A stretch of 64,000 nucleotides of DNA from Cannabis sativa (Eukaryota > Streptophyta > Magnoliopsida > Rosales > Cannabaceae), in assembly GCF_029168945.1 (NCBI RefSeq), contig NC_083604.1, positions 33,537,686 through 33,601,685 of the forward strand. The letters are read 5' to 3'. The translations under genes were made by a program, and so were the position numbers. This document shows, piece by piece, positions 55,376 to 64,000 of this stretch (its first letter is position 1; the number at the start of each line of letters is the position of its first letter). The notes below the pieces were generated by a model. The model was not told the origin of the DNA, searched no databases, and worked only from the letters and a program-made list of their open reading frames with translations.

Positions 55376-57425
55376 CGAGCAACGTCAATCCAACAAGTAG
55401 TTTTTATGCAGGCGCTTTGGAAACTTAGTCCTAAGTCATCGAAAGATTACAACCACATTCTTTATGAATCTATGGCACTTGATCTTGTTCATGGTGGTTT
55501 TGACAAGATCCATTCTCTGCAAAGAGTCAATATGCCTATATCCACTGAAAGTAAGTTCATCTCATTCAAAGATGGATGTACATTCAGGGGTGGATATGAG
55601 TTTTCGTTATGTTCTTAAGACGATCATTCTAGATTTTACCTTATGCAAAAGGAATTTGAAATGTTTGAACAATTTCATCAATTTCTAGCAATGGTGAAAA
55701 ATCAGTAAGGTAAGTGGTTAAAGATCTTGCAAACTGATAGGGGTGAAGAAATATTTGTTCGATATGCAGTTTGAAGATCATTAAGTTGATTTTTTGAATT
55801 ATATCCAAACTTACCTCCCCAAAAATTCGATTTGCATATTGATGATATTATAAGGTCTATGATTAATTATCGTTGCCTAAATCCTTGTAGGGATATACCC
55901 TAGTGTAAGAAAATTTTAGAATGATGGAATGGTTATATACTTAGTATAAATCATTACTAGATTCATGGATGACCTAATCATAATCTTAAAAAAAGCTAGA
56001 ACTCTTAACCAAGTTTTGCATGTTTGCTAGCTATTCTAAGTGATTAGGGGTGGACCATCCCATAGTCATTAGATAAGAAAGTGTTTGTTTTAACAAATAC
56101 TACTTTTCTAAGAAAATGACTAAGTCTGAAAACAAAGTAGCAACATAGAGGAGATATTTTTTTCTTGATTCCAAAAATTTTCTATTATCTTATTTTGTAT
56201 AAGATGGTCCCACTGCCTCTATTGTCTTAAGACAGTCGAAGAGGACAATACCATTTAGTATTCTTAGACAAAATTCACGGTACCTTATCGTAGTGGCAGA
56301 GTTTCAAGGATTCACCCTGTTATGACTTGGAAGACACTTGTGATGAAAATCCATTATTAGTTTAAACAACTAATCGATTGTCAGAATAAGAAACTAAGAA
56401 GCAAAGCCAAGAGAACTATGGTTAAAACCATTCATATGGAACAACCAAAGGTTTTCTATTACAAGGACAAGAAAGGAAATTTTCGTTAGTAAGTCTATTC
56501 AATGGACTTAACAAAACTTCCTATTCCTAATAGTATAGGTTTGAGAATATCTAAACATATGGCTTGTGGTATGCCTGGTAATTCACTTACTCTAGTGCAA
56601 GCAACTTACTTTAGCAAGATACTGAAGCATTTTCTTTTCTAGTGGCTAAATCTATAGAAGCTTTTTGACTTCTAGATATAGATTTCATTTATCTAAGGTA
56701 AAGTTTCTACTGTTCCAGAAAAGATAAGGCCATGAAGGAATTTCTTAAATCAACAGTGAGAGGTCTCAGATATGCTTTAGTATGCCTTAGACCAGACACC
56801 TATTGTTGAGTGGGAGTAATGAGTAGGTATAAGATTCATCCAGGAAAAGAACATTGGAAGACAATCAAGTGAATCTTAAGATTAAGAAGAGGAATTATAT
56901 GTTAGTCGATAAGGGTGTATTTAATACTCTTAGACTACAACAAATCAAATTTCTAGACTTGCCTTAGTGCTAGAAAGTCTGCTGATGAGATGGTGATTAC
57001 TCTAGGGTGGAGTAGTGATTTTGGAGAAGTGTCAAAACCTATCTAAATTCTTTAACTCTACCAGAGAGACTGAATGTTACAGTTGCAGGAAAGACACTTA
57101 TTCAGTCTAAGGAAAGTTCTATACATTTTTTGCATTGTTCCAATATTTAATTCACTACTAGAGTTACTTCCCGACTAACACAAAAGTAGTTACCAAAAAG
57201 TAAAGAATTCAGTATCCCTAAAGGAGTAGACATATAGAGAGGAATTTCACAATATCTAGAATTTTGTGATTAAGGAAATGTAATGGTGGAGAAAAGGTTG
57301 TATTAACACAACCTGACAGATCCTATTACGGAGAGAATACTACAAACTACACTTGATTTGTATATCAAGATGTTGAGATTATTTGAAATGCACTTTTTTG
57401 TTTTATATTAGTGCAAGTGTGAGTT
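55376..57425 (+). repeat. Copia-B pol relic and PPT
   Basis: Non-coding relic with weak Copia traces: AACTGATAGGGGTGAAG near 55731 (integrase DRGGE) and TTCATGGATGACCTAATC near 55961 (RT MDDL). It is more divergent from 27913-29658 and 38883-40578 than they are from each other. It ends in GCAAGTGTGAGTT before the LTR. The left edge is uncertain. Confidence 0.65.
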
Positions 57426-59314
57426 TGTTGGGTTTTGTGCCCTAAATAAAACCCATTTCAATATAAATCTGATTTACTAATTAATAAAGATCAGAAATCA
57501 TTTTATGTTGCATGGTTCACATGATTTATTTCATGATTGTTTAATGTATAAATTATATTAAGTCTTGAACATATGTATTTGTTCGTGATTATAGTGTTGT
57601 CAGCACAGTGGAATATAATCATGTTTATATGTTTGAAAGTTTAATTCCCTTATTTGTTAGTTCATTGAATTTAGACTGGCATGATAATCAGCGATAGGTA
57701 TGCTTACACCTTGGATAAGTGTTATGTCCTTTCCATGGCATTGGCAAAGTTACCAGTATTGGATGCATGGAGTATACAATGGAAGGGACCGATATTGAAC
57801 TTTGATTAGATATGATAAATTTACTGTAGTATCTGTTTAATTCAATATCACCTAGTTCATCCTAGATCAATTGATCTTAATCTTGACATGATTAGGTTCG
57901 ATCTCAAGAGTATTATTTATTTTCTTTGATTTGTTAGTTCAGCCTACGTTTTGGTCAGGGTGATACGTACATTTTGGGAACATGGTAGTACAAGTGAGTG
58001 GGAGCACTAATCATAGATATGGAATCTATAGCTTGTATAGGTATTTAGAAGTGAAACGATGATCTCCTTTGAGCTTGCTAAATAGAGATAAATGATAGAG
58101 CGCTCATTTTAGTGACTATATTAGTTCACTATAATATCATTTATAGGTGGCCAAGTGTTTTAAGGATAAAATACATTGAAAGGGTGTAACGGTAATTTTA
58201 TCCTTATACAATGTAGATCATCTATAGAGGATCATTGATTATTGGGATTATAAAAATGGATAATTAATAGAGTATCTATATCGTGGAACATATAGAGCGT
58301 TCTATATGACTGAGAGTGAAATTCCAAGTTCTATGAGTGGATGCAATGAGGAATTAATAAGTTAGTGGATTTACTTGGTAAATTCTAGATCAGCTTATTG
58401 GAAGCTCGGTTATATAGGCCCATGGTCCCCATACTAGTTGAGACCATACTACTTGTAAGACTCAGTTAATTGATTTTAATTAATCAATTATAATTCTAAA
58501 ATTAGACTATGTCTAGTTTATGAATTTTTTCACCAAGGAAGGGCTTAAATGTGAAGAAAAGAGTTTCTAGGTTTTATTTGTTAATTAATAGACTTTATTA
58601 AATCTAATTAATAAATATATTAAATGACAATATTATTTAATAATTAATTTTAGTTATTATATAATTGGAATTGGCATTTAAGTGGTTAAATTAGAAAATT
58701 GGCATTTTTGAGAAAATGAGATGGGAAAATGACAAAATAGCAAAATTGCAAAGTGGGGCCCAATCCAATTCCTATGGCTGGTAACTATGCATGGATTTTA
58801 CCATTGATGGTTCTATTATTTTAATGCTAATTAAATCTAACCTAAACCTAGGTGGTTACGTATAAATAGATAGTGATGGCTCACACTTAACAGATTGATG
58901 AAATTTAACTTTCAGAAATTTTCCTGAGCCTTCTTTCTCTTTAGGCCGAAACCACCTTCTCTTCCTATTCTCTTCATAATTTCATACCCTTGAGTGATAG
59001 AGTGAGTGCCCACACACATCTAGTGGTATGTCAATCATAGCGTGTAAGACTGTGAAGAATCCAATCAACAAGAAGGAGAATCGTGCTTAAGAAGGAGAGA
59101 AAGAGATCCAGGTTCAGATCTTGATAATGCTCTGCTATAGAAAGGAATCAAGGGCTAGAGATATGAACGGAAGGAGTCATTACATTCCACTGCACCCAAT
59201 GTAAGGTTTTCTTAAACCTTTATGTGTTTATTTCATTGTTTGAGAAATTCATATTAGGATGTTAATGAAACATTCTTGTTAGTAAATCTAGATCTTGGTA
59301 AAATATTTCCAACA
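57426..59314 (+). repeat. Copia-B 3' LTR
   Basis: 1889 bp matching 1490-3339 (both have the TGTTGGGTTTTGTGCCC start). The conserved U3 palindrome has decayed to TGGCTGGTAA. Confidence 0.93.
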
Positions 59315-59319
59315 TATAC
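59315..59319. repeat. Target site duplication of Copia-B, right
   Basis: TATAC, identical to 1485-1489. Confidence 0.92.
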
Positions 59320-61365
59320 TGGGAAGGAAGATCCGTTATCACATCTTAAGTATTTTGAAATGCAAATGGACCTACAAGGAGTATGAGGAGATGTATGTTG
59401 CAGAGTTTTTCCTGCCACAATCTCAGAAGCCGCCCAACAATGGTATTTCAAATTGACGTTTGGAAGATTCAACTCTTGGATAACTTTCTCCTCAGAATTT
59501 GATGCACAATTCTCTTCTTCTCGCCCATTCCCATTGCATTTTGAAGACTTGGTCGAAGTGAAGTAAAGGCCAGGAGAACCTCTCCGAGCTTATATCAGCA
59601 GATTCATGGCGGAGGCAACGAAAGTTGCAGGGTTAATCGAAGAAGGGAAATTGACCACGATACTAGGGGGCATCAAAGTTTTCAGAGAACTTTGAAAGGA
59701 CATCAAAAATGAAGGACTAGTAGATTCTATGGGTAACTTCCTTGATCGTGCATAAGGATTCATCAAGCTTGAAGAGGCCATTCAGCTAGCAGAAGCCGAG
59801 CTTTAGCCTGGCCAACCAAAAGCTCCCTCTGCTGGAACAACCGTCCAGCTCCCTCACTACCCAAGCAATTTAAGCTCGAGCGGTAAACGGTCGAACAACA
59901 ACAATAGGCAAGGTAATGAAGAAAAGGGAAAGTTTGATGGCAAAACCGAACAAGCCCCTAGAGACAATTCTTCCAACTTCGCTGCTTTCTCAGTTTTGGC
60001 TGAAGATTTGGAGACTATCTGCATGGCTACTTAGTCATTAGCTCCATACAAGAAACCCACTCCCATGAAAAAGGACGTAAGTAAGAGAGACATGACCAAG
60101 TTTTGTCGTTTTCATGGAGATTATGGCCATGACACCAACGAATGCAACAATTTGAAGTGGGAAATCAAATTTTTAATTAGAAAGAATAACCCGCACGTGC
60201 AAAAATATTTCAAGACCGATCAAAATCAAAGGACTGCTCAAACAGATAATAATCAAGAATTACTGCCACCACCAATGGACGGGCATTTACAAGTCATTAT
60301 TGGAGACCCACACATAGCCGGAGATTCAGGCAAAGCCCGGGAGATGTATGCCCAAACACTGTAGCACGAGCAAGAGGAAGTTATCTTGGCCGTCGAAGAA
60401 AGGAAGCCAAAAATACCACAGGCAGGGGAACCCACCATAACATTTAATGATGAAGATGTTGTCAAGATTAATTTCACACATAATGATCCGTTGGTCGTGG
60501 AAGTCCAGAGAGCCAACAAAATGGGCTGGCCCGAAGTATGATACATAATGGAGCCTCTACAAATATCTTGTTCAAAACACCATATGAAAAGATGGGGCTC
60601 CAACTCAAAGACTTAACCCCCTATCTTCAGCCCGTGTATGGTTTCTCCGGCTAGAGTGTTGCACCTCTGGGGCAAATTTGCCTACCACTCATTGTTGTGC
60701 AAGCTCCGAAGAGCATAACTGTGATGGCACAATTTTTCATATTCGATGTTCCATTAGCCTTTAATGTCATGTTGGGCTTACCAACCTTATATGACCTAAA
60801 AGCTATTACGTCAATATTTCATTCATGCCTTAAGTTTCCAACAAAGAATGGAGTTGGGTGCGTGAGAGGAAATCAACAGGTTGCCCGAGAATGTTACAAC
60901 CTTGCCCTAACCAAGGCTAAAAAGGAAGTATCCTCTAGTCAGAGTTCGAACAAGGGAAAAGACATTGCCAAATAGGGAACCACCCAAGGCGGGGATGAAG
61001 ATATGGATCTTCAACATGGGGAACCAAATACCAATGTTGGTCGAGTGGAAGAATTAGAAGAAATTGGAATCGACCCAAATGTTTCGACCTGGAAACTCAA
61101 AATTGGAAAAGGGTTGTTTCTCGAAGTAAAATCAACCTTGATAAAATTTTTGAGAGCAAATCTAGACATTTTTGCATGGTCACATGAGGACATGGTCGGA
61201 ATCGATCCTTATATAATTTCACACGTCCTAAATATTGATCCTAATTTCCGACCTATTCAAAAAAAAAAGAAGATTGTTGGACAAGAGCGAGCCCTAGCAC
61301 TAAAAGAAGAGGTAGAAAAGTTGCGCAACAATAATTTCATAATCGAAGCTTTCAATTGGCCTTGG
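59320..61365 (+). pseudogene. gag-pol: Ty3-A gag core, protease and start of RT
   Basis: Continues the gag domain interrupted at 1489: GKEDPLSHLKYFEMQMDLQG, then AAQQWYFKLTFG, HFEDLVEVK, RPGEPLRAYISRFM, and the zinc-binding FCRFHGDYGHDTNEC (frame from 60065). The protease follows near 60540 as HNGASTN, where sister elements have DNGSS, so the catalytic Asp is replaced by His. Then come VMLGLPTLYDLKAITS (frame 60697-60975) and the RT lead-in IFAWSHEDMVGIDP (61003-61386). Several TAG and TGA stops are spread through it. It is cut at 61366 by a chromovirus-like LTR. The frame shown as ending in WCNILKK includes the first bases of that LTR. Confidence 0.87.
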
Positions 61366-61839
61366 TGTAATATCCTGAAAAAATAAATAATATTTAAATA
61401 GACATATTTTATTAAATATATAATTATTTTGGTAACGAAGTAAGATTGTGATCTTACTTAGGGCAACTACTGAGAATTTGTATAATGACAAATAAAGCGT
61501 GATTTATTAATTACGGAGATTATATTGAGATATGTGGGTATCGACGATACCATTATTTTTCTAAATAAAATATCAGGCCCGGTGATTTTGGTTAGAAATG
61601 TCACGAAATTGATGGAAGAATTATTTTGGGGATATTCTAGACTAGTTTAGAATTTTAGAATGTCGGTTTCATAGATTAGTAAAATTACCAAAATGCCCCT
61701 AGGTTATTTTACAGATTATTTAGCTTTGAGGGTAATTTAATTATTCTTTAAATAAACATTCTTTTATTCCTTTTATTGTTATTTTAGGGGCTATGATTTT
61801 CAGAAAAGAAAAGAAAGAAAAAAAGATGAGAACTTTTAC

Positions 61840-61847
61840 TATATAAG
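61840..61847 (+). promoter_or_regulatory. TATA box of chromovirus-like LTR
   Basis: TATATAAG about 475 bp into the LTR, followed by a pyrimidine-rich stretch. Confidence 0.5.
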
Positions 61848-62364
61848 TGACTTGGAAGCTAAGTAACCTCATTATTCCATTCCTTTCCTTCTCTCTCTCG
61901 TGCAAATTTGAACCAGCCACTTGGGGACTTCTTTTCTTCAGGAAACCTCCCATTTCAGAGCTGGACCTAATCCCCAAGCCAACCTAGAATCTTGAGGTAA
62001 GTTCCTCCTTATGTTTTTAGTGAATTCCTAGGTTTCTAAAGCTAGGTTTTATTAGTTTTTGTAAGTTTTCAGGGTTGTAGGCTTAGATGAGGTCTGTGTA
62101 TGATATCTTAGTTGAATTAGGTTTGTTTGTGTATGTTTTAATTGATTTCATGGCTGTTGGGATTGTTTTGTGAGTGAGGAAGCTAAGGGAATTGAGTTTC
62201 CTTCACTTGAGCATATGATTTTGAGTTAGAGATTGAACTACTGTAACTTGAAGCTTGGGATATGTTATATTTATGTTATTATACTGTTCTGGAAAGTTTG
62301 ATTAGCTTTGGTGAAGTTTTGGGTCGAATTTGAAGGAGAGAACCCAAGGAAATCTAGTCTGCGA

Positions 62365-62409
62365 GAATCGGTCGACCGGTTGGTTCTGGTGCACCAGAAT
62401 CGGTCGACC
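62365..62409. repeat. Palindrome cluster and direct repeat in LTR
   Basis: CGGTCGACCG (62369-62378), TTCTGGTGCACCAGAA (62384-62399, perfect 16 bp) and GGTCGACC (62402-62409). GAATCGGTCGACC occurs at 62365 and again 32 bp later. Confidence 0.85.
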
Positions 62410-63400
62410 AGTTGCCTTCAGGGGAAATTTTTGGGTTTTCTTCAAGTTCAGTTTTTGGCGCGGGAAGTTGTGTATCATTTGTTTTAGGTTGTATATGGGA
62501 TGTTTGACCTATTTAGAAGTTGTTGGGAGTTGGGTTATGCTTGGTTTTGAGATAGGGTTTTTATTTCAGAATTTTGGTTTAAGGTATTCATTGAGTTTCA
62601 ATTGTCATGACATAGGACCGGGATTGCCTAGCTTTTTTTCCACTCAGGTCGGCTCGTACGCTTGTGTTCTGAACTAAGGTAAGAAAAGTAGTAAGCACCG
62701 TATGTTGCTAAATATTAATGGTTGAATTGTTATGGCCTTGATTATTATCAAGACTTTGATTAAATGTTTTTTGAGCCTAGGTTATGACCTAGGGTGGGAA
62801 ACGGTTAATACCGTTATGAGTAATTACTCTTGAAACCGTGCTTAGGTTTTTTACTTATCGTTTGCTTCATCGGGCAACGATAGTGACATATTCTGCTCGT
62901 GGTTAACGAGGGGTAAAAAGGGGTACTTTATAAAGTACCAGGATTTTATGTTTATGATAATGTGTAAATGTGTGAGCATGTTAATATGAGATTTAATTGA
63001 TGGTTATTATCGGTTATTGTTTATTTCACTTTTTTGCTGACTCTCTGTGACTCAGGTGCTTTATTGTGCAGGTATAGGGAAGGCTAAGGTGGAGCAGCCA
63101 TGAGTGCAAGGTCATAGCAGCAATGTACATATCAGCCGCAGTGGCATGGCCTAGTGACCAGGATGCTCTATTTTGAAAGTATTTTGGGAATACAAAGTAT
63201 ATGCTGTAAAAACACTATTAAACCAGTTTGTGAATATTTTGAAAATAGGGGGACCCCGTAGTTAATATCAATTATCTTTTATCATATAGCCTTATACGTC
63301 TAAATTTTATTACCCCCACTTTTAGTATAATTATATATTAAATAAATTAAGAATTTTATTAAATCAAACATGTGGCATCCCTATTGATCAGGGCGTTACA

Positions 63401-63422
63401 ACATTGTATCAGAGCGCCAAGG
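63401..63422 (+). other. Primer binding site, chromovirus-like element
   Basis: ACATTGTATCAGAGCGCCAAGG; TTGTATCAGAGC is one base from the usual initiator tRNA-Met site TGGTATCAGAGC and lies three bases after the LTR. Confidence 0.8.
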
Positions 63423-63642
63423 TTTTTAGATCTTGGAGACTGATTTGATATGTACATTGGCTGCGAAGACTTGATCGACTCATTGTTCAGTAAGCTCTTA
63501 GTTAAAAGATAGTGTATTAATTTTTTGATTGCCTGATTATTTGAATTGTGTTAATATTTGAATTGTGTGGGAAGGACTATATTATATGGAAATACTTATC
63601 AGTATTGTTATTACCTAGAATGTGACTGTAGGTGTATAGATT
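63423..63642. other. Leader of the chromovirus-like element
   Basis: 220 bp of untranslated DNA between PBS and gag. Nothing further is recognised. Confidence 0.6.
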
Positions 63643-64000
63643 ATGCACCCGAGCCGGACTGGTAGGGGTATCGGAGAGCTAGCTGTGCTCGGGGCTACTG
63701 GTGAGGGCGAGAACCCGCCACCCCCACCAAACTGGAAGAGTTACACGCTGCAATGCAAGAGACTATTCGGCAGCAGGGTGAGCAAATTAGAGAATTGAGA
63801 TAGCAGCGAGCTCAGCCTGCCCTAAACCCTAATCCTAATCCTCCGGCACCTCTGGTAGTGCCACCGGATGCAGGGAATCGTTTGGAACCGTTGTATGAGC
63901 AGTTCAGGAAGCAGAACCCGCCAGTATTTGAGGGTGGTGCCGAACCACTCAAGGCGGAATAGTGGATGAGTATGATAACATCCATTTTTGATTTTATGCG
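63643..64000 (+). pseudogene. gag: Chromovirus-like gag, N-terminal part (runs off the window)
   Basis: ATG at 63643 (MHPSRTGRGIGELAVLGATG). A frameshift near 63725 moves to LEELHAAMQETIRQQGEQ, a likely coiled coil. A TAG follows after REL R, and then NPPVFEGGAEPLKAE, the start of the gag domain typical of plant Tekay/Del-type chromoviruses, with another TAG before WMSMITSIFDFM. Only the beginning is in the window, so the chromodomain that would confirm the lineage cannot be seen. Confidence 0.75.

Larger units (their letters stand above)
1490..59314 (+). mobile_element. Copia-B, a nested Copia-type element of about 57.8 kb
   Basis: Defined by two LTRs of one subfamily (1490-3339 and 57426-59314, both starting TGTTGGGTTTTGTGCCC and ending in CAACA) and a perfect 5-bp target duplication. 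Its own sequence is the 5' LTR, a leader at 3340-6408, a pol relic from about 55376 to 57425, and the 3' LTR. Everything between 6409 and about 55375 is later insertions and rearrangements. No gag of its own is recognisable, and it was probably lost in those events. It sits in the gag of Ty3-A. Confidence 0.88.
61366..63400 (+). repeat. Chromovirus-like Ty3 5' LTR
   Basis: 2035 bp from TGTAATATCCTG to GGGCGTTACA, followed by a tRNA-Met type PBS. TATATAAG at 61840-61847 is a likely TATA box. It contains a palindrome cluster at 62369-62409. No target duplication can be checked, because the other end lies outside the window. Confidence 0.85.

Overview
The window looks like heterochromatic nuclear DNA of a flowering plant, probably a eudicot. 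It is AT-rich (only the coding parts of the retroelements are GC-richer) and it holds plant LTR retrotransposons from end to end. I see no host gene, tRNA, rRNA, CRISPR array or bacterial-type operon. The species cannot be named from this sequence.

The layout is a set of nested insertions. Bases 1-375 are a Copia leader fragment. Ty3-A follows (LTR 376-1037, gag from 1104). At 1490 it is interrupted by Copia-B, a composite of about 57.8 kb (1490-59314) bounded by LTRs of 1.85-1.89 kb and a perfect 5-bp target duplication (TATAC). Ty3-A resumes at 59320 and ends at 61365, where a chromovirus-like Ty3 element begins (LTR 61366-63400, gag to the window end). Inside Copia-B, in order, lie: Ty3-B (6409-8170); a minus-strand Ty3-type LTR (8171-9341); Copia-C (9342-30672), itself split by the nearly full-length Ty3-C (13039-25406); Copia-D (30673-42486), split by a minus solo LTR; Ty3-D (42487-47860); a minus LTR scrap; Copia-E LTR plus leader (48261-50370); a decayed Copia gag-pol (50371-54205) split by a second minus solo LTR; a fragment of a Ty3 antisense gene (54206 to about 55375); and a Copia pol relic leading to the 3' LTR of Copia-B.

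Three groups recur. (1) Ty3/gypsy elements of the Tat type. Ty3-C has gag, protease, reverse transcriptase, two RNase H domains and integrase on the minus strand. Downstream of pol it carries a separate gene on the opposite strand with its own TATA box, leader intron and two in-phase coding introns; this gene belongs to the 'putative gypsy type transposon' family. Ty3-D and 54206-55375 carry relatives of it. (2) A Copia family with long AT-rich leaders and a gag-only ORF (best copy 37934-38806). A short intron follows the gag zinc knuckle, and the pol region is a non-coding relic similar in several copies. It looks non-autonomous. (3) Chromovirus-like LTRs (8171-9341 and 61366-63400) with clusters of perfect palindromes.

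Almost every coding region carries stops, frameshifts or deletions. The Copia-D gag is the only clearly intact ORF. The most notable signals are the spliced antisense gene and its convergent tandem-repeat spacer, the gag-only Copia design, and the GC-rich hairpin island at a fixed place in the Copia leader with a different hairpin in each copy.
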